DNA of 34,109 nucleotides from Pseudomonadota bacterium. Its GTDB lineage: Bacteria > Pseudomonadota > Alphaproteobacteria > Reyranellales > Reyranellaceae. The stretch is from NCBI GenBank assembly GCA_018240745.1, contig JAFEFF010000188.1, positions 1 through 34,109 on the forward strand. The letters run 5' to 3'. Shown piece after piece: positions 16,332 to 25,494 of this stretch. Position numbers and translations under genes: made by a program. The stretch's first letter is position 1. Every line of letters starts with the position of its first letter. The notes beneath the pieces were generated by a model. It searched no databases and was not told the origin of the DNA. It saw only the letters and a program-made list of their open reading frames with translations.

Positions 16332-16517
16332 ATGACGGACGACAATCTCCAGTACCTTCTCGAAAAGTCCAAGAACGTTAAGATGACGCCCGCGGAAGTC
16401 GAGCGCCAGCGTCGCAGCTTTGCCTATGGCAACACCAATATTGAAAACGACCGCATCACGCGACGCATCGTCGATGAGCAAGCTGACAAGCTCGGGAGCG
16501 CGCCTGCTCGCAGCTGA
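16332..16517 (+). CDS. Fic-associated antitoxin (VbhA-like small protein)
   Basis: A 61-residue protein whose TGA overlaps the ATG of the Fic gene (TGATG), so the two are translationally coupled. It reads MTDDNLQYLLEKSKNVKMTP, then EVERQRRSFAYGNTNIENDR and ITRRIVDEQADKL. Class I Fic toxins are restrained by a separate small protein carrying an inhibitory helix with (S/T)xxxE(G/N). Here NTNIEN at 34-39 keeps the Glu-Asn pair, but the position four before Glu is Asn, with Thr one residue later, so the motif is not canonical. Its role as antitoxin is inferred from place, size and motif. The ATG at 16332 has only a weak GGCGGGA ribosome site. Confidence 0.75.
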   Translation: MTDDNLQYLLEKSKNVKMTPAEVERQRRSFAYGNTNIENDRITRRIVDEQADKLGSAPARS

Positions 16518-17179
16518 TGTCGGAGACTGAACGGCACAGCAGGGCGCTTGAGCCGGAGCTCATCAGCGATCCCGATGAGAAGGCGCGTGTTGAGGCTCTC
16601 AACGGCCTGCGCCAGTACGACCAGGTTCTCGAACTGGTCCGTCAATGGACCATGCCGGAAAGCCCGCGTTTCAAGCTTCGCATATCGACCATCCTCGGTC
16701 TCCAACGGACGGCCCTCGAGGGACTGTCGTCGTATGCGGGCAATTTCCGGCCTGGGCCCGTAGAGATCGGGGAGAGCAAGCACACCCCGCCCGGCGCCCA
16801 TCTCGTCCCCGAGTTGGTCGAACAGATGTGCGACTACGTTAACGAGAACTGGGAAGACAAAGCAGCGATCCACCTGGCGGCGTATGTCATGTGGCGGCTC
16901 AACTGGATTCACCCGTTCGCGGATGGAAACGGGCGCACCTCGCGCGCCCTGTCTTACCTTGTCCTATGCGTGCGAAGTGGGTATCTGCTGCCCGGCGACA
17001 ACACAATTCCGGACCAGATCGCTCAAGACAAACCGCCATACTACGACGCCTTGGAAAAGGCCGATGAGGCATGGAAGGGCGGTACAATCGACCTGTCCGC
17101 CATGGAAGAATTGTTATCGGCGCGCCTCGCTACACAGCTTGCGGACTACCACCGTGCCGCGACGGGTCAGTCGTCCTAA
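16517..17179 (+). CDS. Fic family protein (probable AMPylating toxin)
   Basis: A 220-residue Fic domain protein. The active loop reads HPFADGNGRTSR (His132 to Arg143), a perfect HPFx(D)GNGRxxR with the catalytic His and the ATP-phosphate-binding residues. The beta-hairpin flap that positions the target is visible as ESKHTPPGAHLVPELVEQM. Fic enzymes transfer AMP from ATP to a Ser, Thr or Tyr of a target protein; DNA gyrase is a common target of bacterial class I toxins, but the target here is unknown. There is no N-terminal inhibitory helix in this chain, consistent with the separate small protein encoded upstream. The pair is flanked by duplicated metH 3' ends, which suggests acquisition by insertion. 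Confidence 0.93.
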   Translation: MSETERHSRALEPELISDPDEKARVEALNGLRQYDQVLELVRQWTMPESPRFKLRISTILGLQRTALEGLSSYAGNFRPGPVEIGESKHTPPGAHLVPELVEQMCDYVNENWEDKAAIHLAAYVMWRLNWIHPFADGNGRTSRALSYLVLCVRSGYLLPGDNTIPDQIAQDKPPYYDALEKADEAWKGGTIDLSAMEELLSARLATQLADYHRAATGQSS

Positions 17180-17249
17180 CTCGAATTGGGACACTGCCCA
17201 CCGGCGACCTTTCTCGACAAATCGAGCGGCAACCCTTTGGGCTGGTTAC

Positions 17250-19877
<2,628 letters not shown>

Positions 19878-19881
19878 GGGT

Positions 19882-20026
19882 TCCTCCCTGCGCGCAGCGC
19901 GGGGAGGTGCCCGCGCCTTGCGCGGGCGGAGGGGTCATGAGTCGCAGCATGGATGGGGCCCATGACCCCTCCGTCGCGGATTACCGCGACACCTCCCCGG
20001 CGCTGCGCGCCAGGGAGGAAAGCGAA
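19882..20026. repeat. Palindromic repeat inside the metH operon
   Basis: CCTCCCTGCGCGC...GCGGGGAGG, CCCGCGCCTTGCGCGGG, GGAGGGGTCATGAG...CCATGACCCCTCC and CCTCCCCGGCGCTGCGCGCC form successive paired segments like those at 1407-1550. It occupies the 172-base gap between the two metH genes, where a structured spacer could set their relative expression. Confidence 0.65.
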
Positions 20027-20049
20027 TGCGACGATCACTTCGGTACTCA

Positions 20050-21105
20050 TCACATGAAACTCGCTGCTTCCATGCCCGACAGCCGCAGCGCCGGCGGCAG
20101 CGCATGCCACTGGCGCGGCTTCAGGCCCTTCACGGCCTCGGCGACCGCCTTGATGTGCGCCGGCGTGGTGCCGCAGCAGCCGCCGACGATGTTCAGCCAG
20201 CCATTCTCGGCCCAGCCGCGCACCAGCTTGGCCGTCATCTCCGGCGGCTCGTCATAGGCGCCCAGTTCGTTGGGCAGGCCGGCGTTGGGATAGACGCAGA
20301 CCAGGCCGTCGACCTGCGGGTTGAGCGCGCTGACGTAAGGATGAAGCTCGGTCGCGCCGAAACTGCAGTTGAGCCCCATGGTCAGCGGCCTGGCATGCCG
20401 CACCGAGTGCCAGAACGCCTCGACCGTCTGGCCCGAGAGGTTGCGGCCGGCGAGGTCGGTCAGGGTCATCGAGACCATCACCGGGATCTCCTCGTTGCGC
20501 GCCTCGCCCGCCTCGTCGGCGGCGACGATCGCCGCCTTGGCGTTCAGCGTGTCGAACACCGTCTCGATCAGGATGAAGTCGACGCCGCCGTCGAGCAGGC
20601 CGTCGATCTGCTCGCGGTAGATGCCCTTCACTTCGTCGAAGGTGACGGCGCGGAAGCCCGGATCGTTGACGTTCGGCGACACCGACAGCGTCTTGTTGGT
20701 TGGGCCGAGCGCACCGACGACGAAGCGCGGCTTGCCGGGCTGCTTCGCGTTGGCGGCGTCGGCGCAGGCGCGGGTGATCCTGGCCGCCGCTGTATTGATC
20801 TCGCGCGCCATGTCCTGCAGGCCGTAGTCGGCTTGGCTGATGGCGTTGGCGTTGAAGGTGTTGGTCGCGAGAATGTCGGCGCCGGCATCGATGTACGAAT
20901 TGCAGATCTCGCCGACGACGTCGGGGCGCGTGAGGTTCAGCAGGTCGTTGTTGCCCTTCTGGTCCTGCGCGAAGTCGCGGCCGGCGCGGAACGCCGCCTC
21001 GTCGAGCCGATAGCCCTGGATCGCTGTGCCGTACGGGCCGTCCTTCACCAGGATGCGCTCCCGGGCGATCGAGCTCAGGAGGTCTGCCTTCTCAGTTCGA
21101 ATCAT
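20050..21105 (-). CDS. metH: Homocysteine S-methyltransferase module of methionine synthase (split MetH)
   Basis: 351 residues equal to the N-terminal module of full-length MetH. It starts with ERILVKDGPYGTAIQGYRLD and has NDLLNLTRPDVVGEICNSYI and TNTFNANAISQADYGL. The zinc ligands appear in GLNCSFGATEL and in VGGCCGTTPAHI near the end, where the double Cys is characteristic. The protein binds homocysteine and takes the methyl group from cobalamin on the partner protein encoded at 17250-19877. The ATG at 21105 lies inside the 3' end of metF (14-base overlap), so translation is coupled. A split MetH of this kind is known in alphaproteobacteria and should not be read as a frameshift, since both parts have their own start and ribosome site. 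Confidence 0.95.
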   Translation of the reverse strand: MIRTEKADLLSSIARERILVKDGPYGTAIQGYRLDEAAFRAGRDFAQDQKGNNDLLNLTRPDVVGEICNSYIDAGADILATNTFNANAISQADYGLQDMAREINTAAARITRACADAANAKQPGKPRFVVGALGPTNKTLSVSPNVNDPGFRAVTFDEVKGIYREQIDGLLDGGVDFILIETVFDTLNAKAAIVAADEAGEARNEEIPVMVSMTLTDLAGRNLSGQTVEAFWHSVRHARPLTMGLNCSFGATELHPYVSALNPQVDGLVCVYPNAGLPNELGAYDEPPEMTAKLVRGWAENGWLNIVGGCCGTTPAHIKAVAEAVKGLKPRQWHALPPALRLSGMEAASFM

Positions 21106-21982
21106 GGCGGCGAACTCCCAGCAGGTGGCACAGCGCGAAGGTGAGGTCCGCGCGGTTGAGCGTATAGAAATGGAACTGGTCGACGCCCTCGGCCTGCAGG
21201 CGGCGACAGAGATCGCCTGCGACCGTGGCCGCGATCATGCGGCGCGTCTCGACGTCGTCGTCGAGGCCGTCGAACATGTCGGCGAGCCAGTTCGGCACCT
21301 TGGAGCCGCACAGGCCGGCCATCTTGAGGATGCCCTGGAAGTTCGAGACCGGCATGACGCCCGGTACGATCGGCACGTCGATGCCGGCCTTCGCGGCAGC
21401 CTCGCGGAAGCGCAGGAAGTCGTCGCACTCGAAGAAGAACTGGGTGATGCAGCGGTCGGCGCCGGCATCGACCTTGCGCTTGAGGTTGTCGAGATCGGCC
21501 GCGATGCTCGCCGAATCGGGATGCTTCTCGGGGTAGCCGGCGACGCTGATCTGGAAGTCGCCGATCTTCTTGAGGCCCGCGACCAGCGCGGCGGCGTTGG
21601 CGTAGCCGCCGGGATGCGGGCAGTACTTGCCGCCCATGCCGCTCGGCGGATCGCCGCGCAGCGCCACGATGTGGCGGATGCCGGCGTCCCAGTAGGCGCG
21701 CGCGACGTCGTCGATCTCGCCCTGGGTGGCGGCGACGCAGGTGAGATGGGCGGCCGGATCGATGCCGGTCTCCTTCTTCAGCCGCACCACCGTCTCGTGC
21801 GTGCGCTGGCGGGTCGAGCCGCCGGCGCCGTAGGTCACCGAGAAGAAGGTGGGCTTGAGCGGCGCGAGGCGCTCGACCGTCTCCCACAGGGTGCGCTCGG
21901 CCGCCTCGGTCCGGGGCGGCGAGAACTCGAACGAGACCTGCAGCCGCTGGGGGCTGCGGGCGGGGAATTCGCTGCGGTTCAC
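21092..21982 (-). CDS. metF: Methylenetetrahydrofolate reductase
   Basis: A 296-residue FAD enzyme that reduces 5,10-methylene-THF to 5-methyl-THF, the methyl donor for MetH. VSFEFSPPRTEAAERTLWET carries the catalytic Glu region, FFSVTYGAGGSTRQRT is the FAD/NADH-contacting strand-loop, and HIVALRGDPPSGMGG with FQISVAGYPEKHPDS are family hallmarks. QFFFECDDFLRF and VPIVPGVMPVSNFQGILKMA complete the barrel. The start is GTG at 21982, overlapping the stop of the regulator gene (GTGA), and the end overlaps metH, giving a tightly coupled three-gene set. The length is normal. Confidence 0.97.
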   Translation of the reverse strand: MNRSEFPARSPQRLQVSFEFSPPRTEAAERTLWETVERLAPLKPTFFSVTYGAGGSTRQRTHETVVRLKKETGIDPAAHLTCVAATQGEIDDVARAYWDAGIRHIVALRGDPPSGMGGKYCPHPGGYANAAALVAGLKKIGDFQISVAGYPEKHPDSASIAADLDNLKRKVDAGADRCITQFFFECDDFLRFREAAAKAGIDVPIVPGVMPVSNFQGILKMAGLCGSKVPNWLADMFDGLDDDVETRRMIAATVAGDLCRRLQAEGVDQFHFYTLNRADLTFALCHLLGVRRHDSN

Positions 21983-22953
21983 CGGGCAGCTCCCTGCGTC
22001 AGAACGGCGGCGCGGCCGCTGCGTTGCGGCGCCTCGCGCTCGCCGCGCCAGATGCCGGTCATCAGGCGGCGGCCGGGGAAGTGGAGCGGCTCGAGCGGGT
22101 TGAGGCCGGCGCTGCGCAGCCAGCCCTGCACCTGGTTGTCGGCGAAGCCGAGATGGACGTGGGCGTGCTCGCGCTTCAGCTCGACCAGGTCGTGCGGCGA
22201 GAAGTCGACGACCAGCACGACTCCGCCCGGCTTCACCACGCGCGCGGCCTCGGCCAGCGCGGCGGCCGGATCGTCGGCGTAGTGCAGCACGTGATGGATG
22301 GTGACTACGTCGAAGCTGTCGGCCTCGAACGGCAGGGCGTACATGTCGCCCTGGCGGATCTCGGCATTGTCGATCGCCGCGCGCGCGAGGTTGGCGCGGG
22401 CCAGCGCCAGCATCTCGCGGCTCTGGTCGACGCCGACCGCGCGCTCGACCCTGGGGGCCAGCACTTCGAGCAGCCGGCCGGTGCCGGTGCCGATGTCGAG
22501 CAGCCGGCGCGCACCGATCGGCAGGTGATGGGCGAGCGCCCGTTCGATCTCGCGGTCGGCAACGTGCAATGCCCTGAGCTCGTCCCAGCGCTGGGCGTTG
22601 TCGCGGAAGAAGCGCACGGCCGCCGTCTGGCGCCGCTGCTGCAGCGCATCGAGCCGGGCCCGGTCGGCCGCCAGCCGCGGATGCCTGATGTCGAGCCGGC
22701 GCACGAACTCGCGCACCAGAGCGGCGTCGTCGCCGCCGGTCACCAGCCGGAAGCGGGTGAACTGCGCCTCGCGGAAGCGCTCCAGCAGGCCGCCTTCGAC
22801 CAGCAATTTCAGATGCCGCGACACGCGCGGCTGGCTTTGCCCCAGCACGTGCACGTAGTCGCTGACGGTCAGGTCTTCCCGCGCGGCCAGGGCCAGGATG
22901 CGCAGCCGCGTATCCTCCGCCGCCGCGCGCAAAAGGCTCAACAGACGATCCAT
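21979..22953 (-). CDS. sahR: SahR-type regulator: ArsR winged helix fused to SAM-methyltransferase-like sensor
   Basis: 324 residues in two parts. Residues 1-90 are an ArsR winged helix (EDTRLRILALAAREDLTVSD; LGQSQPRVSRHLKLLVEGGL as recognition helix). Residues 120-300 are a class I methyltransferase fold: LLDIGTGTGRLLEVLAPRV, then VGVDQSREMLALARANL, FDVVTIHHVLHYADDP and VVKPGGVVLVVDFSPHD. SahR repressors of the methionine cycle in Proteobacteria have exactly this build, sense S-adenosylhomocysteine, and control metF, metH, ahcY and metK. Position at the head of the metF-metH operon supports the same role. The ATG at 22953 has no ribosome site and lies very close to the promoter, so a leaderless transcript is possible. 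Confidence 0.88.
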   Translation of the reverse strand: MDRLLSLLRAAAEDTRLRILALAAREDLTVSDYVHVLGQSQPRVSRHLKLLVEGGLLERFREAQFTRFRLVTGGDDAALVREFVRRLDIRHPRLAADRARLDALQQRRQTAAVRFFRDNAQRWDELRALHVADREIERALAHHLPIGARRLLDIGTGTGRLLEVLAPRVERAVGVDQSREMLALARANLARAAIDNAEIRQGDMYALPFEADSFDVVTIHHVLHYADDPAAALAEAARVVKPGGVVLVVDFSPHDLVELKREHAHVHLGFADNQVQGWLRSAGLNPLEPLHFPGRRLMTGIWRGEREAPQRSGRAAVLTQGAAR

Positions 22954-22957
22954 GACT

Positions 22958-22987
22958 GAGATACGTATAAGAATATATTTATGTCAA
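22958..22987 (-). promoter_or_regulatory. Promoter with AT-rich operator for the sahR-metF-metH operon
   Basis: On the minus strand TTGACA (22987-22982) is a perfect -35, with TATCTC (22963-22958) as a weak -10 at 18-base spacing. The spacer holds the imperfect palindrome ATAAGAATATATTTAT (22967-22982 on the plus strand, 12 of 16 symmetric), the kind of AT-rich dyad ArsR-family repressors bind. This is a conspicuous AT island in a GC-rich window. Binding of the operator by the adjacent SahR-like protein would block the promoter directly. Confidence 0.6.
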
Positions 22988-23098
22988 CAAGCCAAAAAAA
23001 TAATTGAAGTGTGGGCGGTCTTCAAAGTGAACGCGGCGTGTGCGACACTCGCGGCAACTGCGGCTAAACCATGCCGTTTGCGGGGGTTTTCAGCGTCC

Positions 23099-23896
23099 AT
23101 GGTCGAAGGTTTTTTCAAGTCCATGGCGAGTCTTCGCCATGCGGCCCTCGCGCTCGCCGCGGCGGTTGCCCTGACGGGATGCGGCGATACCGGGGCCAAC
23201 GAGACGTGGGACCCGCTGGAGGCGCCCAACCGGTTCGTCTTCTCGATCAACCGGGCGGTCGACACCATCGCCGTGCGGCCGGTCGCCGTGCTCTATCGCG
23301 ACTGGATGCCGGCAGGCGGGCAGCGCGGCCTGCACAACGTCCTCGAAAACCTCGGCGAGCCGGTCACCGCCATCAACGAGGTCGTGCAGGGCGCGCCGAG
23401 CCGCGCCGCCACCACGATGGGCCGCTTCCTGATCAACTCGACGATCGGCGTCGCCGGGCTGTTCGACGTCGCCTCCGCCATCGGGCTCGCCAAGACGAGA
23501 GAAGGCATGGGCGACACCATCGGCTACTACGCCGGCGTCGAGCCCGAGAACGGCGGCTTCTACATGATCCTGCCGGTGATCGGCCCCTCCAACGCGCGCG
23601 ACGGCGTCGGCCTGGCGATCGACGCCGCGGTCGATCCGTTCAGCATCATCACCTTCGGCATCAGCCGCACCGCCGGCTGGATCTACAGCGGCGCCCGCTA
23701 TGGCGCGACCATGATCGACCGCCGTTCCCGTACACTCTTCGCGCTGGACGACCTCGAGAAGAATTCCGTCGATTTCTATGCTGCCTTGAAAAGCGCATAT
23801 ACCCAGCAGCGGGCGGATTTCATCCGTCAGAAACGGGACAAGACCGGGCCGCGGGCGGAACTGGAGCAGCGCGACAAGGTCGCGCTGGTGCGCTAG
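23099..23896 (+). CDS. mlaA: MlaA (VacJ) family outer-membrane lipoprotein
   Basis: A 265-residue lipoprotein of the Mla system, which removes misplaced phospholipids from the outer leaflet of the outer membrane. The N-terminus has a hydrophobic stretch (HAALALAAAVALTGCG) with a lipobox LTGC, Cys at residue 28. The mature part shows the family motifs DPLEAPNRFVFSINRAVDTI, then RGLHNVLENLGEPVTAINEV, GRFLINSTIGVAGLFDVAS and GGFYMILPVIGPSNARDGVG. Met9 (ATG at 23123) gives an equally good lipoprotein start; neither has a strong ribosome site. An mlaC-like gene follows 37 bases later. mlaFEDB are not in the window. Confidence 0.92.
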   Translation: MVEGFFKSMASLRHAALALAAAVALTGCGDTGANETWDPLEAPNRFVFSINRAVDTIAVRPVAVLYRDWMPAGGQRGLHNVLENLGEPVTAINEVVQGAPSRAATTMGRFLINSTIGVAGLFDVASAIGLAKTREGMGDTIGYYAGVEPENGGFYMILPVIGPSNARDGVGLAIDAAVDPFSIITFGISRTAGWIYSGARYGATMIDRRSRTLFALDDLEKNSVDFYAALKSAYTQQRADFIRQKRDKTGPRAELEQRDKVALVR

Positions 23897-23933
23897 GAGT
23901 CTCGACCTCTTCACCGCTTTCAGGAGCGACTAG

Positions 23934-24530
23934 GTGATGCTGCTCGCCTCGCGACGCGCTTTTCTGTGCCTTGCCGCCGCCACCGCCGTTGCGCGGCCGG
24001 CGCACGCTGCCGACGATCCCGCCGCCCAGCTGATCGAGAAGGTCGCGGCCGAGGTCATCCAGCTGATCAAGACCACCACGGGCGCGCAGCGCGAGGCCGG
24101 CATCCGCGACGTGCTCGTGCGGTACTTCGACCTGCCCTACATGGGCCGGGCCGCCCTCGCCACGCACTGGCAGGCCACCAGCCCAGACCAGCGCGAGCGG
24201 TTCCTCAAGGCCGTGGTCAGCGCCGAGGCGCGCGCCTACAGCGAGCGGTTCGGCCAGTACGGCGGCCAGACGCTCAACGTCACCCGCGTCACCCAACGCC
24301 CCAACGGCGTGTCCGTCGTCGACAGCAAGCTGACCCAGAGCGACGGCCAGCCGATCAACATCCAGTGGGAGGTGCGGGACTCCGGCCAGGGCCTGCGCAT
24401 CACCGACGTCAAGATCGAGGGCGTCAGCATGGTCATGACCCGCCGCTCGGATTTCAATTCCTATATCTCCAACCACGGCGGCAAGGTCGAGCCGCTGATC
24501 GACGAGCTCGAGGCGCGCGCCAAACGCTGA
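23934..24530 (+). CDS. mlaC: MlaC/Ttg2D family periplasmic phospholipid-binding protein
   Basis: 198 residues with a signal peptide (SRRAFLCLAAATAVARPAHA, cleaved after AHA, possibly Tat-type) followed by the MlaC fold: AAEVIQLIKTTTGAQREAGI, RYFDLPYMGRAALATHW, ERFLKAVVSAEARAYSERF and VEGVSMVMTRRSDFNSYI-like sequence near the end, the usual 'R.eF...i...G.v..Li..L' tail. It should shuttle phospholipid between MlaA at the outer membrane and the inner-membrane Mla transporter. AGGAG lies seven bases before the GTG at 23934; an ATG at 23937 is the close alternative. It is probably co-transcribed with mlaA. Confidence 0.92.
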   Translation: MMLLASRRAFLCLAAATAVARPAHAADDPAAQLIEKVAAEVIQLIKTTTGAQREAGIRDVLVRYFDLPYMGRAALATHWQATSPDQRERFLKAVVSAEARAYSERFGQYGGQTLNVTRVTQRPNGVSVVDSKLTQSDGQPINIQWEVRDSGQGLRITDVKIEGVSMVMTRRSDFNSYISNHGGKVEPLIDELEARAKR

Positions 24531-24543
24531 CCGGGCCCGCGAA

Positions 24544-24572
24544 TTGCGCCTGTAATCTTTCGGACGTAGAAT
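24544..24572 (+). promoter_or_regulatory. Predicted sigma-70 promoter for cysE
   Basis: TTGCGC (24544-24549), a 17-base spacer and TAGAAT (24567-24572) form a reasonable promoter just after mlaC. Transcription would start near 24579, giving a leader of about 59 bases before cysE that contains a GGCGGG/CCCGCC hairpin. Confidence 0.5.
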
Positions 24573-24637
24573 CCTCGGCGGGAGGCGGTTTCAGTCGGCC
24601 CGCCGGAGCACCATATTGGGGGCCGAGGGAGAGCGCC

Positions 24638-25447
24638 ATGGATAGCGCAGTCGTCAAGAATCCGGCCGAGTCCCGCTCGGTCGACCCGGTATGGGCGAAG
24701 GTCCGGGAAGCGGCCCAGCAAGCGGCCGCGGCCGAGCCCGTCCTGGCCGGCACCCTTCACGCCACCATCCTCAGCCAGTCGCGCTTCGAGGGTGCGCTCA
24801 GCTATCATCTCGCGCGCCTGGTCGGCACGATCGAGGTTCCGGCGGCGCTGATCCGCCAGACCTTCGACGAGGCGCTGAACGACGACCCGGCGATCGGCTA
24901 TGCCGCGCGCGCCGACATCGTCGCCGTCGCCGACCGCGACCCGGCCTGCACCTCGCATCTCGACCCGCTGCTGTGGTTCAAGGGCTATCACGCCCTGCAG
25001 ACCTATCGTGTCGCCCACTGGCTGTGGGTGCGCGGCCGCAGGAGCCTGGCGCACTACCTGCAGAGCCGCGGCAGCGCGCTGTTCGGCCTCGACATCCATC
25101 CCGGCGCGGTGATCGGCAAGAGCATCTTCATCGACCACGGCACCGGCGTGGTGATCGGCGAGACCGCGGTCGTCGAGGACGGCGTGTCGATGCTGCACGG
25201 CGTGACCCTGGGCGGCACCGGCAAGGAGCGCGGCGACCGCCATCCGAAGGTGCGGCGCGGCGTGCTGCTCGGCGCCGGCGCCAAGGTCCTGGGCAACATC
25301 GAGATCGGCGCCTGCGCCAAGATCGCCGCCGGCAGCGTGGTGCTCGAGCCGGTGCCCGCCGGCTGTACGGCGGCCGGCGTGCCGGCGCGCATCATCGGCT
25401 GCGTCGACGTGCCCGAGCCCGCGCTCGAGATGGACCAGCGGATCTGA
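24638..25447 (+). CDS. cysE: Serine O-acetyltransferase
   Basis: A 269-residue enzyme making O-acetylserine from serine and acetyl-CoA, the entry to cysteine synthesis. The N-terminal helical domain (WAKVREAAQQAAAAEPVLAG; ILSQSRFEGALSYHLARLVG) and the DPACTSHLDPLLWFKGYHAL bridge are typical. The left-handed beta-helix follows: GLDIHPGAVIGKSIFIDHGT, GVVIGETAVVEDGVSMLHGV and TLGGTGKERGDRHPKV, with the catalytic His/Asp region intact. The C-terminal tail ends EMDQRI; a terminal Ile is the feature that inserts into O-acetylserine sulfhydrylase in cysteine synthase complexes. GAGGGAGAG precedes the ATG. Confidence 0.96.
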   Translation: MDSAVVKNPAESRSVDPVWAKVREAAQQAAAAEPVLAGTLHATILSQSRFEGALSYHLARLVGTIEVPAALIRQTFDEALNDDPAIGYAARADIVAVADRDPACTSHLDPLLWFKGYHALQTYRVAHWLWVRGRRSLAHYLQSRGSALFGLDIHPGAVIGKSIFIDHGTGVVIGETAVVEDGVSMLHGVTLGGTGKERGDRHPKVRRGVLLGAGAKVLGNIEIGACAKIAAGSVVLEPVPAGCTAAGVPARIIGCVDVPEPALEMDQRI

Positions 25448-25454
25448 CTCGAAT

Positions 25455-25489
25455 TTCCTCCCCTTCGCGGACTCCGCGAAGGGGAGGAA
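25455..25489. terminator. Perfect 16-bp-stem hairpin between convergent genes
   Basis: TTCCTCCCCTTCGCGG and CCGCGAAGGGGAGGAA surround the three-base loop ACT. It sits between the convergent cysE and sulfite reductase genes and can serve both strands. The ends resemble the CTTCCCCTTGGCGG hairpin at 29874-29904. Confidence 0.75.
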
Positions 25490-25494
25490 TGCTC

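Noticed and set aside
22954..23098. Possible SAM or SAH riboswitch before the methionine operon
   Set aside because: The start codon is too close to the promoter to leave room for an aptamer; a protein regulator is encoded instead.
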